A stretch of 64,000 nt of DNA from Allochromatium humboldtianum (GTDB lineage Bacteria > Pseudomonadota > Gammaproteobacteria > Chromatiales > Chromatiaceae): the NCBI RefSeq assembly GCF_013385175.1, contig NZ_JABZEO010000002.1, positions 428,685-492,684 on the forward strand, read 5' to 3'. Shown one piece after another: positions 57,299-64,000 of the stretch. The notes below the pieces were generated by a model, which was not told the DNA's origin, searched no databases, and saw nothing but the letters and a program-made list of their open reading frames with translations. Each line of letters starts with the position of its first letter. Positions within the stretch are counted from its first letter, which is position 1. The translations under genes and the position numbers were made by a program.

Positions 57299-57757
57299 AT
57301 GGATACGCATCGAGCGTATCCGCCACTCGTACTGTTCCCGTGTGTTTCGCGCCGGCTCGTGTTCCTGGCCGTTGCAACACTGATGCTGGCGCTGGCTGTG
57401 ATCCTGGCGCTACCGCTCGGCTGGCTGACTCTGCTACTGGTCTCGGCCGTAGTGCTGGGTGCCTTGCAGACGCTGTTGGGTGATGTACTCGGGCGTGCGC
57501 CCTGGTCGATCCGGTGCGCGATCTGGCAGTCAGATGGATTCTGGACGCTGAGGCTCGTCTCCGGATGCGAGATCGAGGCCCGGCTCTCACCCGCGACCTT
57601 CGTCAGTACGCTGGGCGTGGCGCTCGTGTTCATCGTCGAGGGTTCCTGGTGGCGGCGACGCACGCTGATGCTGGCCCCAGACTCGCTCGATCCGGAGACC
57701 CTGCGCCGTCTGCGCCAACGTTTGCGACTCGCCGGCGAGCGTGTTGAGATAGCCTGA
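57299..57757 (+). CDS. CptA (YgfX) family membrane protein
   Basis: 152 residues with two N-terminal membrane helices ([19 protein letters not shown] and [14 protein letters not shown]) and a soluble C-terminal part ([21 protein letters not shown]). Position after sdhE and topology match YgfX/CptA, described in E. coli as a partner of SdhE affecting cell division, though its toxin status is disputed. Sequence similarity is modest, so the call leans on context. Confidence 0.78.
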   Translation: MDTHRAYPPLVLFPCVSRRLVFLAVATLMLALAVILALPLGWLTLLLVSAVVLGALQTLLGDVLGRAPWSIRCAIWQSDGFWTLRLVSGCEIEARLSPATFVSTLGVALVFIVEGSWWRRRTLMLAPDSLDPETLRRLRQRLRLAGERVEIA

Positions 57758-57806
57758 AGGTCGAGTAACAGCGGATTTCATTCGAACAGAGGGGAGCGCA
57801 CGAGAC

Positions 57807-58814
57807 ATGCGAGTTCTAGTGACTGGCGGGGCCGGCTACATCGGCAGCCACACCTGCCTGGAGCTGCTGCAAGCGGGCATCCATGTCGTGGTGCTCGACA
57901 ATCTCTGCAACAGCCAGGAGGAATCCCTGCGTCGAGTCGGCGAGATCACAGGGCAGGGCGTGGGTTTCTTCGAGGTCGATCTGCGCGATCGCGAGACGCT
58001 CGACGTGATCTTCAGCCAGGGCCGGTTCGATGCCGTGATCCATTTCGCCGGTCTCAAGGCGGTGGGCGAATCGGTTGCGCATCCACTGGAGTACTACGAC
58101 AACAACGTCCAGGGTACCCTGACGCTCTGTCAGACGATGGCCGACGCCGGTGTGCGCAATCTTGTCTTCAGCTCCTCGGCGGCTGTCTATGGCGATCCAG
58201 CGACCGTGCCGATCCGTGAGGATTTCCCCGCCGGGGCGACCAATCCCTATGAGCGCTCGAAGCTGTTCATCGAGGAGATCCTGCGCGATCTGCATATATC
58301 CGATCCGCGCTGGAACATTGCGCTGCTGCGCTGTTTCAATCCGGTCGGCGCGCATGAGAGCGGGCGCATCGGCGAGGATCCGAACGGAATCCCGAACAAC
58401 CTGATGCCCTATATCGCCCAGGTGGCGGTCGGGCGGCTCCAACGGTTGCGCGTCTTCGGCAACGATTATCCGACGCCGGACGGAACCGGGGTGCGTGACT
58501 ATATCCATGTGGTGGATCTGGCGCGCGGTCATCTGGCCGCCCTGCACAAGCTGCAAGAATCACCAGGCGTGGTCACTTACAATCTCGGGGCTGGTCGCGG
58601 TTATAGTGTGCTGGAGGTGATCGCGGCCTTCGAGCGGGCGAGCGGTCGTCCTGTCCCTTATGACATCGTCGAACGCCGGCCCGGTGACATCCCGTGCTGT
58701 TATGCCGACCCGTCGCTTGCACGCGACGAGCTGGGCTGGAGCGCCGAATACGATCTGGAGCGCATGGTGGCCGATGCCTGGCGCTGGCAGTCGCAGAATC
58801 CGGACGGTTACTGA
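57807..58814 (+). CDS. galE: UDP-glucose 4-epimerase
   Basis: A 335-residue extended short-chain dehydrogenase that interconverts UDP-glucose and UDP-galactose with bound [19 protein letters not shown] binds NAD; the catalytic Ser and YxxxK are in [10 protein letters not shown] and [29 protein letters not shown] is typical of GalE. GGGGAG lies 8 bases before the ATG. Alone, with a probable terminator after it. Supplies galactose for surface polysaccharide. Confidence 0.95.
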   Translation: MRVLVTGGAGYIGSHTCLELLQAGIHVVVLDNLCNSQEESLRRVGEITGQGVGFFEVDLRDRETLDVIFSQGRFDAVIHFAGLKAVGESVAHPLEYYDNNVQGTLTLCQTMADAGVRNLVFSSSAAVYGDPATVPIREDFPAGATNPYERSKLFIEEILRDLHISDPRWNIALLRCFNPVGAHESGRIGEDPNGIPNNLMPYIAQVAVGRLQRLRVFGNDYPTPDGTGVRDYIHVVDLARGHLAALHKLQESPGVVTYNLGAGRGYSVLEVIAAFERASGRPVPYDIVERRPGDIPCCYADPSLARDELGWSAEYDLERMVADAWRWQSQNPDGY

Positions 58815-58851
58815 GCGCGGCTTGGCGCTGTCCCCTTAGTTCATTGTCGTG

Positions 58852-58887
58852 CGCCGCCCATCAGCGGCGTCGTAGTTTTTTGTTTTT
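58852..58887 (+). terminator. Probable terminator of galE
   Basis: CGCCGC (58852-58857) and GCGGCG (58864-58869) form a 6-bp stem with a 6-base loop; a T-rich run (58876-58887) begins six bases later. The offset of the T-run lowers confidence. Confidence 0.5.
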
Positions 58888-58901
58888 CGTCAGGAGGCCA
58901 G

Positions 58902-59468
58902 ATGGCCATCAAATCAGATCGCTGGATACGACGCATGGCCGTCGAGCATGGGATGATCGATCCCTTCGAACTGGGTCAGGTGCGTGAAGGCGAGCATGGG
59001 CGCGTGATTTCCTACGGCACGTCGAGCTACGGCTACGACGTACGCTGCGCCGATGAGTTCAAGATCTTCACCAACATCAACTCAGCGATCGTCGATCCCA
59101 AGAATTTCGATTCCAACAGCTTCGTCGATCTCAAGTCCGATGTCTGCATCATTCCGCCGAATTCGTTTGCGCTGGCGCGCACGGTGGAGTATTTCCGCAT
59201 CCCTCGGAATACGCTTATCGTGTGCGTCGGGAAAAGCACGTATGCAAGGTGTGGAATCATCGTCAACGTGACCCCTTTGGAACCCGAGTGGGAAGGTCAC
59301 GTCACCCTGGAGTTCTCCAACACCACGCCGCTGCCCGCGAAGATCTACGCCAACGAGGGTGTGGCGCAGATCCTGTTCTTCGAGTCCGATGAGGTGTGCG
59401 AGACGTCCTACAAGGATCGCGGCGGCAAGTACCAGGGACAGCGCGGTGTGACCCTGCCCAAGTCCTAA
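58902..59468 (+). CDS. dcd: dCTP deaminase
   Basis: 188 residues, trimeric, deaminating dCTP to dUTP for thymidylate synthesis. [45 protein letters not shown] in pieces (catalytic Glu in VTLEFSN) and [11 protein letters not shown] are the family blocks. Its sequence follows the Pseudomonas-type branch. AGGAGG lies 4 bases before the ATG. Convergent with yhbY. Confidence 0.96.
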   Translation: MAIKSDRWIRRMAVEHGMIDPFELGQVREGEHGRVISYGTSSYGYDVRCADEFKIFTNINSAIVDPKNFDSNSFVDLKSDVCIIPPNSFALARTVEYFRIPRNTLIVCVGKSTYARCGIIVNVTPLEPEWEGHVTLEFSNTTPLPAKIYANEGVAQILFFESDEVCETSYKDRGGKYQGQRGVTLPKS

Positions 59469-59480
59469 AAGTCCAGAATC

Positions 59481-59515
59481 ATGGCCTGAACCGGGCGGCG
59501 CGGTGTTCAGGCCAT
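59481..59515. other. Perfect 11-bp inverted repeat between dcd and yhbY
   Basis: ATGGCCTGAAC (59481-59491) pairs with GTTCAGGCCAT (59505-59515) over a 13-base loop. It sits between two convergent stops. T-runs are weak on either side (TTTT on the minus-strand reading), so it may act as a bidirectional terminator or mRNA 3' end stabiliser. Confidence 0.6.
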
Positions 59516-59547
59516 CGCTTCAGCGTGCATCGCGGCTTGGAATCGCC

Positions 59548-59850
59548 TCAGAGCTTCGGCAGCACGATGGGATCGCGCTTCTTGGGATTGTGGCGATAGA
59601 GCGCGGCGACGTTGCCGATGCGATTGATGAGATCCGCTCCGGTGCGCTCGCAGATCAGGCCGATGGCGGCATCGCGCTCGTCACGGTCGCCGGCGTTGAC
59701 GCGGACCTTGATCAGTTCATGATGGTCGAGCGCAATCTCGATCTCGGCCAGCACCGCTTCGGTGAGGCCGTGCTGGCCAACGAGCACCACGGGCTTGAGA
59801 TGATGGACCTGGGGCTTGAGCCAGCGTTTCTGTTTCTCGGTGATGGGCAT
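59548..59850 (-). CDS. yhbY: YhbY family RNA-binding protein
   Basis: About 100 residues: one CRS1-YhbY domain with the KH-like GxxG loop (VLVGQHGLTEAV), helix LAEIEIALDHHELIKVRV and IGNVAALYRHNPKK. It associates with pre-50S ribosomal subunits. The start at 59850 (MPITEKQK) is chosen; the frame is open upstream but unlike the family. The usual neighbours rlmE/ftsH and greA are absent from the window. Confidence 0.92.
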   Translation of the reverse strand: MPITEKQKRWLKPQVHHLKPVVLVGQHGLTEAVLAEIEIALDHHELIKVRVNAGDRDERDAAIGLICERTGADLINRIGNVAALYRHNPKKRDPIVLPKL

Positions 59851-60037
59851 GGGGTCGATCTTTAGGGTGTGAACGGGAGGACGCCGCTTCGACGGGCATC
59901 CGTCATGATGCTCGAACGAGTCGGGTCGACATCCTACTCGAATTTCCATTCCGGCGTGGTGCGCGTTGGTTCGCCGCCCGGCGACTGCTACAATCCCAGC
60001 CCTTTCATCACCGGCCACGCGAGCCTTGGGAGACGCC

Positions 60038-61372
60038 TTGTCCTCGCTCATCGATCATCGCTACCTCATCACACCCGGCGGCTCACTGCGCGGACGTCTG
60101 CGCGTGCCGGGCGACAAATCGATCTCGCATCGCTCCATCATGCTCTCAGCCATCGCCGAGGGGCGCACCCAGGTCAGCGGCTTCCTGGAGGGGGCCGACG
60201 CCCTGGCCACGCTGGCGGCCTTCCGCGCCATGGGCGTGTCGATCGAGGGTCCGAACGACGGCGAGCTGGTGATCGAGGGTGTCGGGATGCGCGGTCTGCG
60301 TGTGCCCGAGACGGTGCTCGACATGGGCAACTCGGGCACGGCCATGCGGCTGCTCGCCGGACTGCTGGCGGGGCAGGGGTTCACGGCCACGCTGGTGGGC
60401 GATGACTCGCTGACGCGCCGTCCGATGCGCCGCGTCACCGAGCCGCTGGCGCTGATGGGCGCTCAAATCCGCACCAGTCCGACCGGCACCGCGCCGCTGA
60501 CCATCGAGCCGGTGGACCATCTGAACGGCCTCGAATACCGCCTGCCGATGGCCAGCGCCCAGGTCAAATCCTGCCTGATGCTGGCCGGACTCTATGCCGA
60601 GGGCGAGACCTGCATCGTCGAACCCGAGCCGACGCGCGACCACACCGAGCGCATGCTGACCGCCTTCGGCTACTCGGTACGCCGCCAGGGTCTGCGCGTC
60701 TGTCTCACCGGCGGCGGACGCCTGACGGCCTGCCGACTGCGCATCCCGGCCGATATCTCATCCGCCGCCTTCTTCCTGGTTGGGGCGAGTATCGCGCCCG
60801 GCTCGGATCTGCTGCTCGAAGAGGTCGGCATCAATCCGACCCGAGTCGGCGTCATCAACATCCTGCGCGCCATGGGCGCCGACATCGAACTGCTCGACAA
60901 GCGCACGGCCGGCGGCGAGCCGGTGGCCGACATCCGTGTCAAGTCGGCGCGGCTGCGCGGCATCCAGATCCCGGTCGATCAGGTGCCGCTGGCCATCGAC
61001 GAATTCCCCGCGATCTTCATCGCCGCCGCCTGCGCCGAGGGCGAGACGGTGCTGACCGGCGCCGAGGAGCTGCGCGTCAAGGAGAGCGACCGCATCCAGG
61101 TCATGGCCGACGGTCTGCTCAAACTCGGCATCCAGGCCGAACCGACCCCGGACGGCATCCGCATCCAGGGCGGCGCCCTGGGTTCGGCGACTGGTGAGAA
61201 CGCCATCGAGGCCCACGGAGACCATCGTATCGCCATGTCTTTCGCCATCGCCGGACTGCGCGCCAACGGACCGATCGAGGTGCGCGACTGCGCCAATGTC
61301 GAGACCTCCTTCCCCGGCTTCCCGCAACTGGCCGCACGCGCCGGACTGACGATCGAGGAGCAGCGTCCATGA
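60038..61372 (+). CDS. aroA: 3-phosphoshikimate 1-carboxyvinyltransferase (EPSP synthase)
   Basis: About 444 residues, class [13 protein letters not shown] binds PEP and shikimate phosphate; [40 protein letters not shown] and VKESDRIQ (catalytic Glu and Lys) are intact. No ATG fits; a TTG at 60038 with GGGAG 5 bases before it matches the family N-terminus ([10 protein letters not shown]), in preference to a GTG at 59966. The stop overlaps the cmk ATG, the usual aroA-cmk-rpsA order. Confidence 0.94.
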   Translation: MSSLIDHRYLITPGGSLRGRLRVPGDKSISHRSIMLSAIAEGRTQVSGFLEGADALATLAAFRAMGVSIEGPNDGELVIEGVGMRGLRVPETVLDMGNSGTAMRLLAGLLAGQGFTATLVGDDSLTRRPMRRVTEPLALMGAQIRTSPTGTAPLTIEPVDHLNGLEYRLPMASAQVKSCLMLAGLYAEGETCIVEPEPTRDHTERMLTAFGYSVRRQGLRVCLTGGGRLTACRLRIPADISSAAFFLVGASIAPGSDLLLEEVGINPTRVGVINILRAMGADIELLDKRTAGGEPVADIRVKSARLRGIQIPVDQVPLAIDEFPAIFIAAACAEGETVLTGAEELRVKESDRIQVMADGLLKLGIQAEPTPDGIRIQGGALGSATGENAIEAHGDHRIAMSFAIAGLRANGPIEVRDCANVETSFPGFPQLAARAGLTIEEQRP

Positions 61373-62052
61373 CCTCGGTTCCGATCCTCACCATCGACGG
61401 TCCCTCCGGCACCGGCAAGGGCACCCTCATGCAGCTCCTGGCCGAACGGCTCGGCTGGCACGCACTCGATAGCGGTGCGCTCTACCGGGTGCTGGGTCTG
61501 GCCGCCAGTCGTCAAGGACTGGATCTCGACGACCCCGAGGCATTGACCCCGCTCGCCGCCGCACTGCCGGTCGAGTTCCAAGCCGGACGTGTGCTCCTGT
61601 CCGGCGAGGACGTCAGCGATGCCATCCGTACTGAAGATGCCGGCATGGCCGCCTCGCGCGTGGCCGCTCATCCGGGCGTGCGCTCGGCCCTGCTCGACTG
61701 GCAGCGCCGCTTCGCCCGCACGCCCGGCTTGGTGGCCGACGGACGCGACATGGGCACCGTGGTCTTCCCGCAAGCACCGCTGAAGATCTTTCTCGACGCC
61801 AGCCCCGAGATCCGTGCCGAACGCCGCTATAAACAGTTGAAGGAGAAGGGGTTGGATGCTAACCTCCCGCAACTTGTAGCGGACATCCGCGAACGGGACG
61901 CGCGCGATCGGTCCCGCCCGGTGGCGCCCCTGTGTCCCGCCGAGGATGCCGTGTTGGTGGATTCCACCCAGATGTCCATTGCTGAAGTGCTCGATCGAGT
62001 CCTGGAAGAGGTTAGGCGCGTCTTCCCGGAAGCGATCGCCCGAGGCTCCTAA
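61369..62052 (+). CDS. cmk: Cytidylate kinase
   Basis: 227 residues, phosphorylating CMP and dCMP. P-loop [28 protein letters not shown], and [13 protein letters not shown] with the Arg-Asp pair that selects CMP are visible, along with a lid segment rich in Arg ([15 protein letters not shown]). ATGA overlap with aroA couples translation. A hairpin with T-tract between it and rpsA suggests partial termination. Confidence 0.96.
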   Translation: MTSVPILTIDGPSGTGKGTLMQLLAERLGWHALDSGALYRVLGLAASRQGLDLDDPEALTPLAAALPVEFQAGRVLLSGEDVSDAIRTEDAGMAASRVAAHPGVRSALLDWQRRFARTPGLVADGRDMGTVVFPQAPLKIFLDASPEIRAERRYKQLKEKGLDANLPQLVADIRERDARDRSRPVAPLCPAEDAVLVDSTQMSIAEVLDRVLEEVRRVFPEAIARGS

Positions 62053-62116
62053 GATCGCCTGCGCCTTGCCTGTCCAAGTCACTTGGGCCAGCGGCGGATA
62101 GCGGTCGAAACAGGTA

Positions 62117-62144
62117 GGGTCGACGTGGAGAGCGTCGACCTTTT
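62117..62144 (+). terminator. Terminator or attenuator between cmk and rpsA
   Basis: GGTCGACG (62118-62125) pairs perfectly with CGTCGACC (62133-62140) over a 7-base loop, followed by TTTTCGTTT. It is 65 bases after cmk and 74 before the rpsA ATG, so it may end the aroA-cmk transcript or attenuate rpsA. Confidence 0.65.
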
Positions 62145-62214
62145 CGTTTACTCAAAACACCCCTCGTCCCGGATGGGACGGGTCAGCGCGCCATTCTCAG
62201 GATACTTGGATCTC

Positions 62215-63897
62215 ATGACCGAAAGCTTCGCCGAACTCTTCGAACAAAGTCTGAACACCACCCAGCTCCAGCCGGGTACCATCGTCGTCGGCACCGTCAT
62301 CGACATCACCGCCGACAACGTCGTGATCAATGCCGGACTCAAGTCCGAAGGCATCATTCCCCGCAGTCAATTCATCAGCCCCGAGGGCGAGCTGGAAGTG
62401 GCGATCGGCGACGAGGTCGAAGTGGCCCTCGACGCCGTCGAAGACGGCTTCGGCGTGACCCGTCTCTCGCGCGAAAAAGCCAAGCGCTTCGCTGCCTGGG
62501 ATTATCTGGAGAAGGCGTTCGAGAACGCCGAGACCGTCAAGGGTCTCATCAACGGCAAGGTCAAGGGCGGCTTCACGGTCGACCTGGGCACGGTGCGTGC
62601 CTTCCTGCCTGGTTCGCTGGTCGACGTGCGTCCGGTGCGCGACACCACCTACCTCGAAGGCAAGGAACAAGAGTTCAAGGTCATCAAGCTCGACCGCAAG
62701 CGCAACAACGTCGTGGTCTCGCGCCGCGCCGTGGTCGAGGAAGAGTACAGCGCCGAGCGCGAGCAGCTGCTCAAGAACCTGGAAGAGGGCATGGAAGTCA
62801 AGGGTGTGGTCAAGAACCTCACCGACTACGGCGCCTTCCTGGATCTGGGCGGCATCGACGGTCTGCTGCACATCACCGACATGGCCTGGCGTCGCGTCAA
62901 GCATCCGTCCGAAGTGGTCGAGATCGGCGACGAGATCAGCGTCAAGGTGCTCAAGTTCGACCGCGACCGTCAGCGCGTCTCGCTCGGCCTCAAGCAGATG
63001 GGCGAAGACCCGTGGGTCAACATCTCGCGTCGCTATCCCGAGAGCACCCGCGTCTTCGGTAAGGTCACGAACATCGCCGACTACGGCTGCTTCGTCGAGA
63101 TCGAAGAGGGCGTCGAGGGTCTGGTGCACGTCTCCGAGATGGACTGGACCAACAAGAACATCCATCCCTCCAAGGTCGTCAACCTGGGCGACGAGGTCGA
63201 GGTCATGGTGCTGGACATCGACGAGGAGCGTCGCCGCATCTCGCTCGGCATCAAGCAGTGCGCCATGAACCCCTGGGAGGAGTTCGCCGTCACCCACAAG
63301 AAGGGCGATCACGTCTCCGGCAAGATCAAGTCGATCACCGACTTCGGCATCTTCATCGGTCTGGACGGCGGCATCGACGGTCTGGTGCATCTGTCCGACA
63401 TCTCCTGGGACGAGGCCGGCGAGAACGCGCTGCGTCGCTACAAGAAGGGCGACGAGCTCGAAACCGTGGTGCTGTCGGTCGATCCCGAGCGCGAGCGTAT
63501 TTCGCTCGGCGTCAAGCAGCTCGACAAGGATCCGTTCTCCAGCTTCGTCGCCCTGCACGAGAAGGGCAGCGTCGTGACCGGCGTGGTCGCCGAGGTCGAT
63601 GCCAAGGGCGCGACCATCACGCTCGGCGACGGCGTCGAGGGCTATCTGCGCGCCTCCGAGATCTCGCGTGACCGCGTCGAGGACGCGCGCGCGGTGCTCA
63701 AGGTCGGCGAGGAGATCGAAGCCAAGTTCCTGGGCGTCGATCGCAAGAACCGCACCCTGTCGCTGTCGATGAAGGCCAAGGACGTCGAGGAAGAGCAGAG
63801 CGCCATCAAGGGCTATTCGCGTGACGCGGCCAGCGCCGCCACCACGCTCGGCGACCTCCTCAAGGAGCAGATGGAAGAGGCTCAGCGCGGCAACTGA
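62215..63897 (+). CDS. rpsA: 30S ribosomal protein S1
   Basis: About 560 residues with six S1 RNA-binding repeats; typical copies are [40 protein letters not shown] and [19 protein letters not shown] (each quoted in part). The N-terminal FAELFEQSL helix binds ribosomal protein uS2. S1 helps the ribosome load and unfold mRNA. The ATG at 62215 fits the family start; the open frame before it is non-coding. Codon use is strongly biased to C/G-ending codons as expected for high expression. Complete at its 3' end, just before the damaged window end. Confidence 0.97.
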   Translation: MTESFAELFEQSLNTTQLQPGTIVVGTVIDITADNVVINAGLKSEGIIPRSQFISPEGELEVAIGDEVEVALDAVEDGFGVTRLSREKAKRFAAWDYLEKAFENAETVKGLINGKVKGGFTVDLGTVRAFLPGSLVDVRPVRDTTYLEGKEQEFKVIKLDRKRNNVVVSRRAVVEEEYSAEREQLLKNLEEGMEVKGVVKNLTDYGAFLDLGGIDGLLHITDMAWRRVKHPSEVVEIGDEISVKVLKFDRDRQRVSLGLKQMGEDPWVNISRRYPESTRVFGKVTNIADYGCFVEIEEGVEGLVHVSEMDWTNKNIHPSKVVNLGDEVEVMVLDIDEERRRISLGIKQCAMNPWEEFAVTHKKGDHVSGKIKSITDFGIFIGLDGGIDGLVHLSDISWDEAGENALRRYKKGDELETVVLSVDPERERISLGVKQLDKDPFSSFVALHEKGSVVTGVVAEVDAKGATITLGDGVEGYLRASEISRDRVEDARAVLKVGEEIEAKFLGVDRKNRTLSLSMKAKDVEEEQSAIKGYSRDAASAATTLGDLLKEQMEEAQRGN

Positions 63898-63937
63898 GGC
63901 TGAGGTCGTCCTCTAGACCATGAGGATGCGGGGGCCG

Positions 63938-64000
63938 CCCCCCCCCCCCCCCCCCCCCCCCCTTTTTTTTTAAGAGGAGCCCCCCCTACAAAAAAGAGGA
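63938..64000. other. Low-complexity contig end, probable assembly artefact
   Basis: A run of 25 C (63938-63962), nine T (63963-63971), then short G/A and C stretches. This is unlike the rest of the window. A natural GC-rich rpsA terminator may lie here (GGGGGCCG before the C-run, T-run after), with miscalled bases beyond it. Confidence 0.75.

Noticed and set aside
59966..60037. GTG start of aroA at 59966
   Set aside because: It adds 24 residues absent from the family, while a TTG at 60038 has a ribosome-binding site and matches the family N-terminus.

Overview
The window is a GC-rich gammaproteobacterial chromosome segment. It most likely comes from a purple sulfur bacterium of the Chromatiaceae (Allochromatium/Thiocystis-like). 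The basis is gene content: a Calvin-cycle phosphoribulokinase beside an isocitrate lyase and a PEP carboxykinase, Rnf electron-transport genes, a dihaem cytochrome c, and gammaproteobacterial versions of RNase T, dCTP deaminase, CvpA/DedD and SdhE/CptA. Genus is inference only; no 16S rRNA gene or photosynthesis gene is present. Coding density is high and no prophage, CRISPR array or intact insertion sequence was seen.

Layout. 1-8.7 kb is housekeeping: argF (partial) and argD, sodB, an N-acetylglutaminylglutamine amide synthetase (asnO type), a monothiol glutaredoxin, RNase T, mlaA, and pckA-pyrC. 8.7-13.9 kb is an RND efflux operon (membrane fusion protein, an unknown periplasmic protein, RND pump). 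14.0-24.1 kb is an eight-gene alternative chemosensory operon: methyl-accepting protein, CheB, CheR-TPR, CheA-REC, a lone receiver, an HPt-REC-REC-GGDEF diguanylate cyclase, CheW and a divergent CheW-like protein. It resembles the Wsp system in its parts but not in gene order. 24.2-32.4 kb holds two hot-dog thioesterases, an unknown membrane protein, a very large alpha-2-macroglobulin with a PAN/apple domain and an intact thioester, a decayed IS5-type transposase tail, and an AhpD-like protein. 32.6-42.5 kb holds recQ, prkB, an RpfC-like hybrid kinase, a membrane diguanylate cyclase, rnfD-rnfG-rnfE, tRNA-Arg(ACG) and pdxH. 42.5-57.8 kb holds aceA with a structured leader, nrdA, a cytochrome c, a degenerate S24 protein, an Atm1-type exporter, a CusF-like protein, dedD-cvpA, a DUF4342 protein, srkA, an orphan hydrogenase-type small subunit, nrdB, and sdhB-sdhE-cptA. 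57.8-63.9 kb holds galE, dcd, yhbY, aroA-cmk-rpsA. The last ~65 bases look like an assembly artefact.

Themes. Carbon metabolism is autotrophic with acetate/gluconeogenic capacity (prkB, aceA, pckA, sdhB). Several normally contiguous gene sets are split: rnfDGE without rnfABC, sdhB without sdhCDA, cvpA without purF, asnO without its ligase partner, and nrdA 7.5 kb from nrdB. Both nrd genes nevertheless carry paired NrdR-like boxes with the same 32-bp spacing. c-di-GMP signalling is prominent (two GGDEF proteins, no EAL or HD-GYP protein). The best candidates for something little described are the chemosensory/c-di-GMP operon, the six-cysteine protein in the RND operon, the Ser-to-Glu S24 protein, and the perfect hairpin in the aceA leader.
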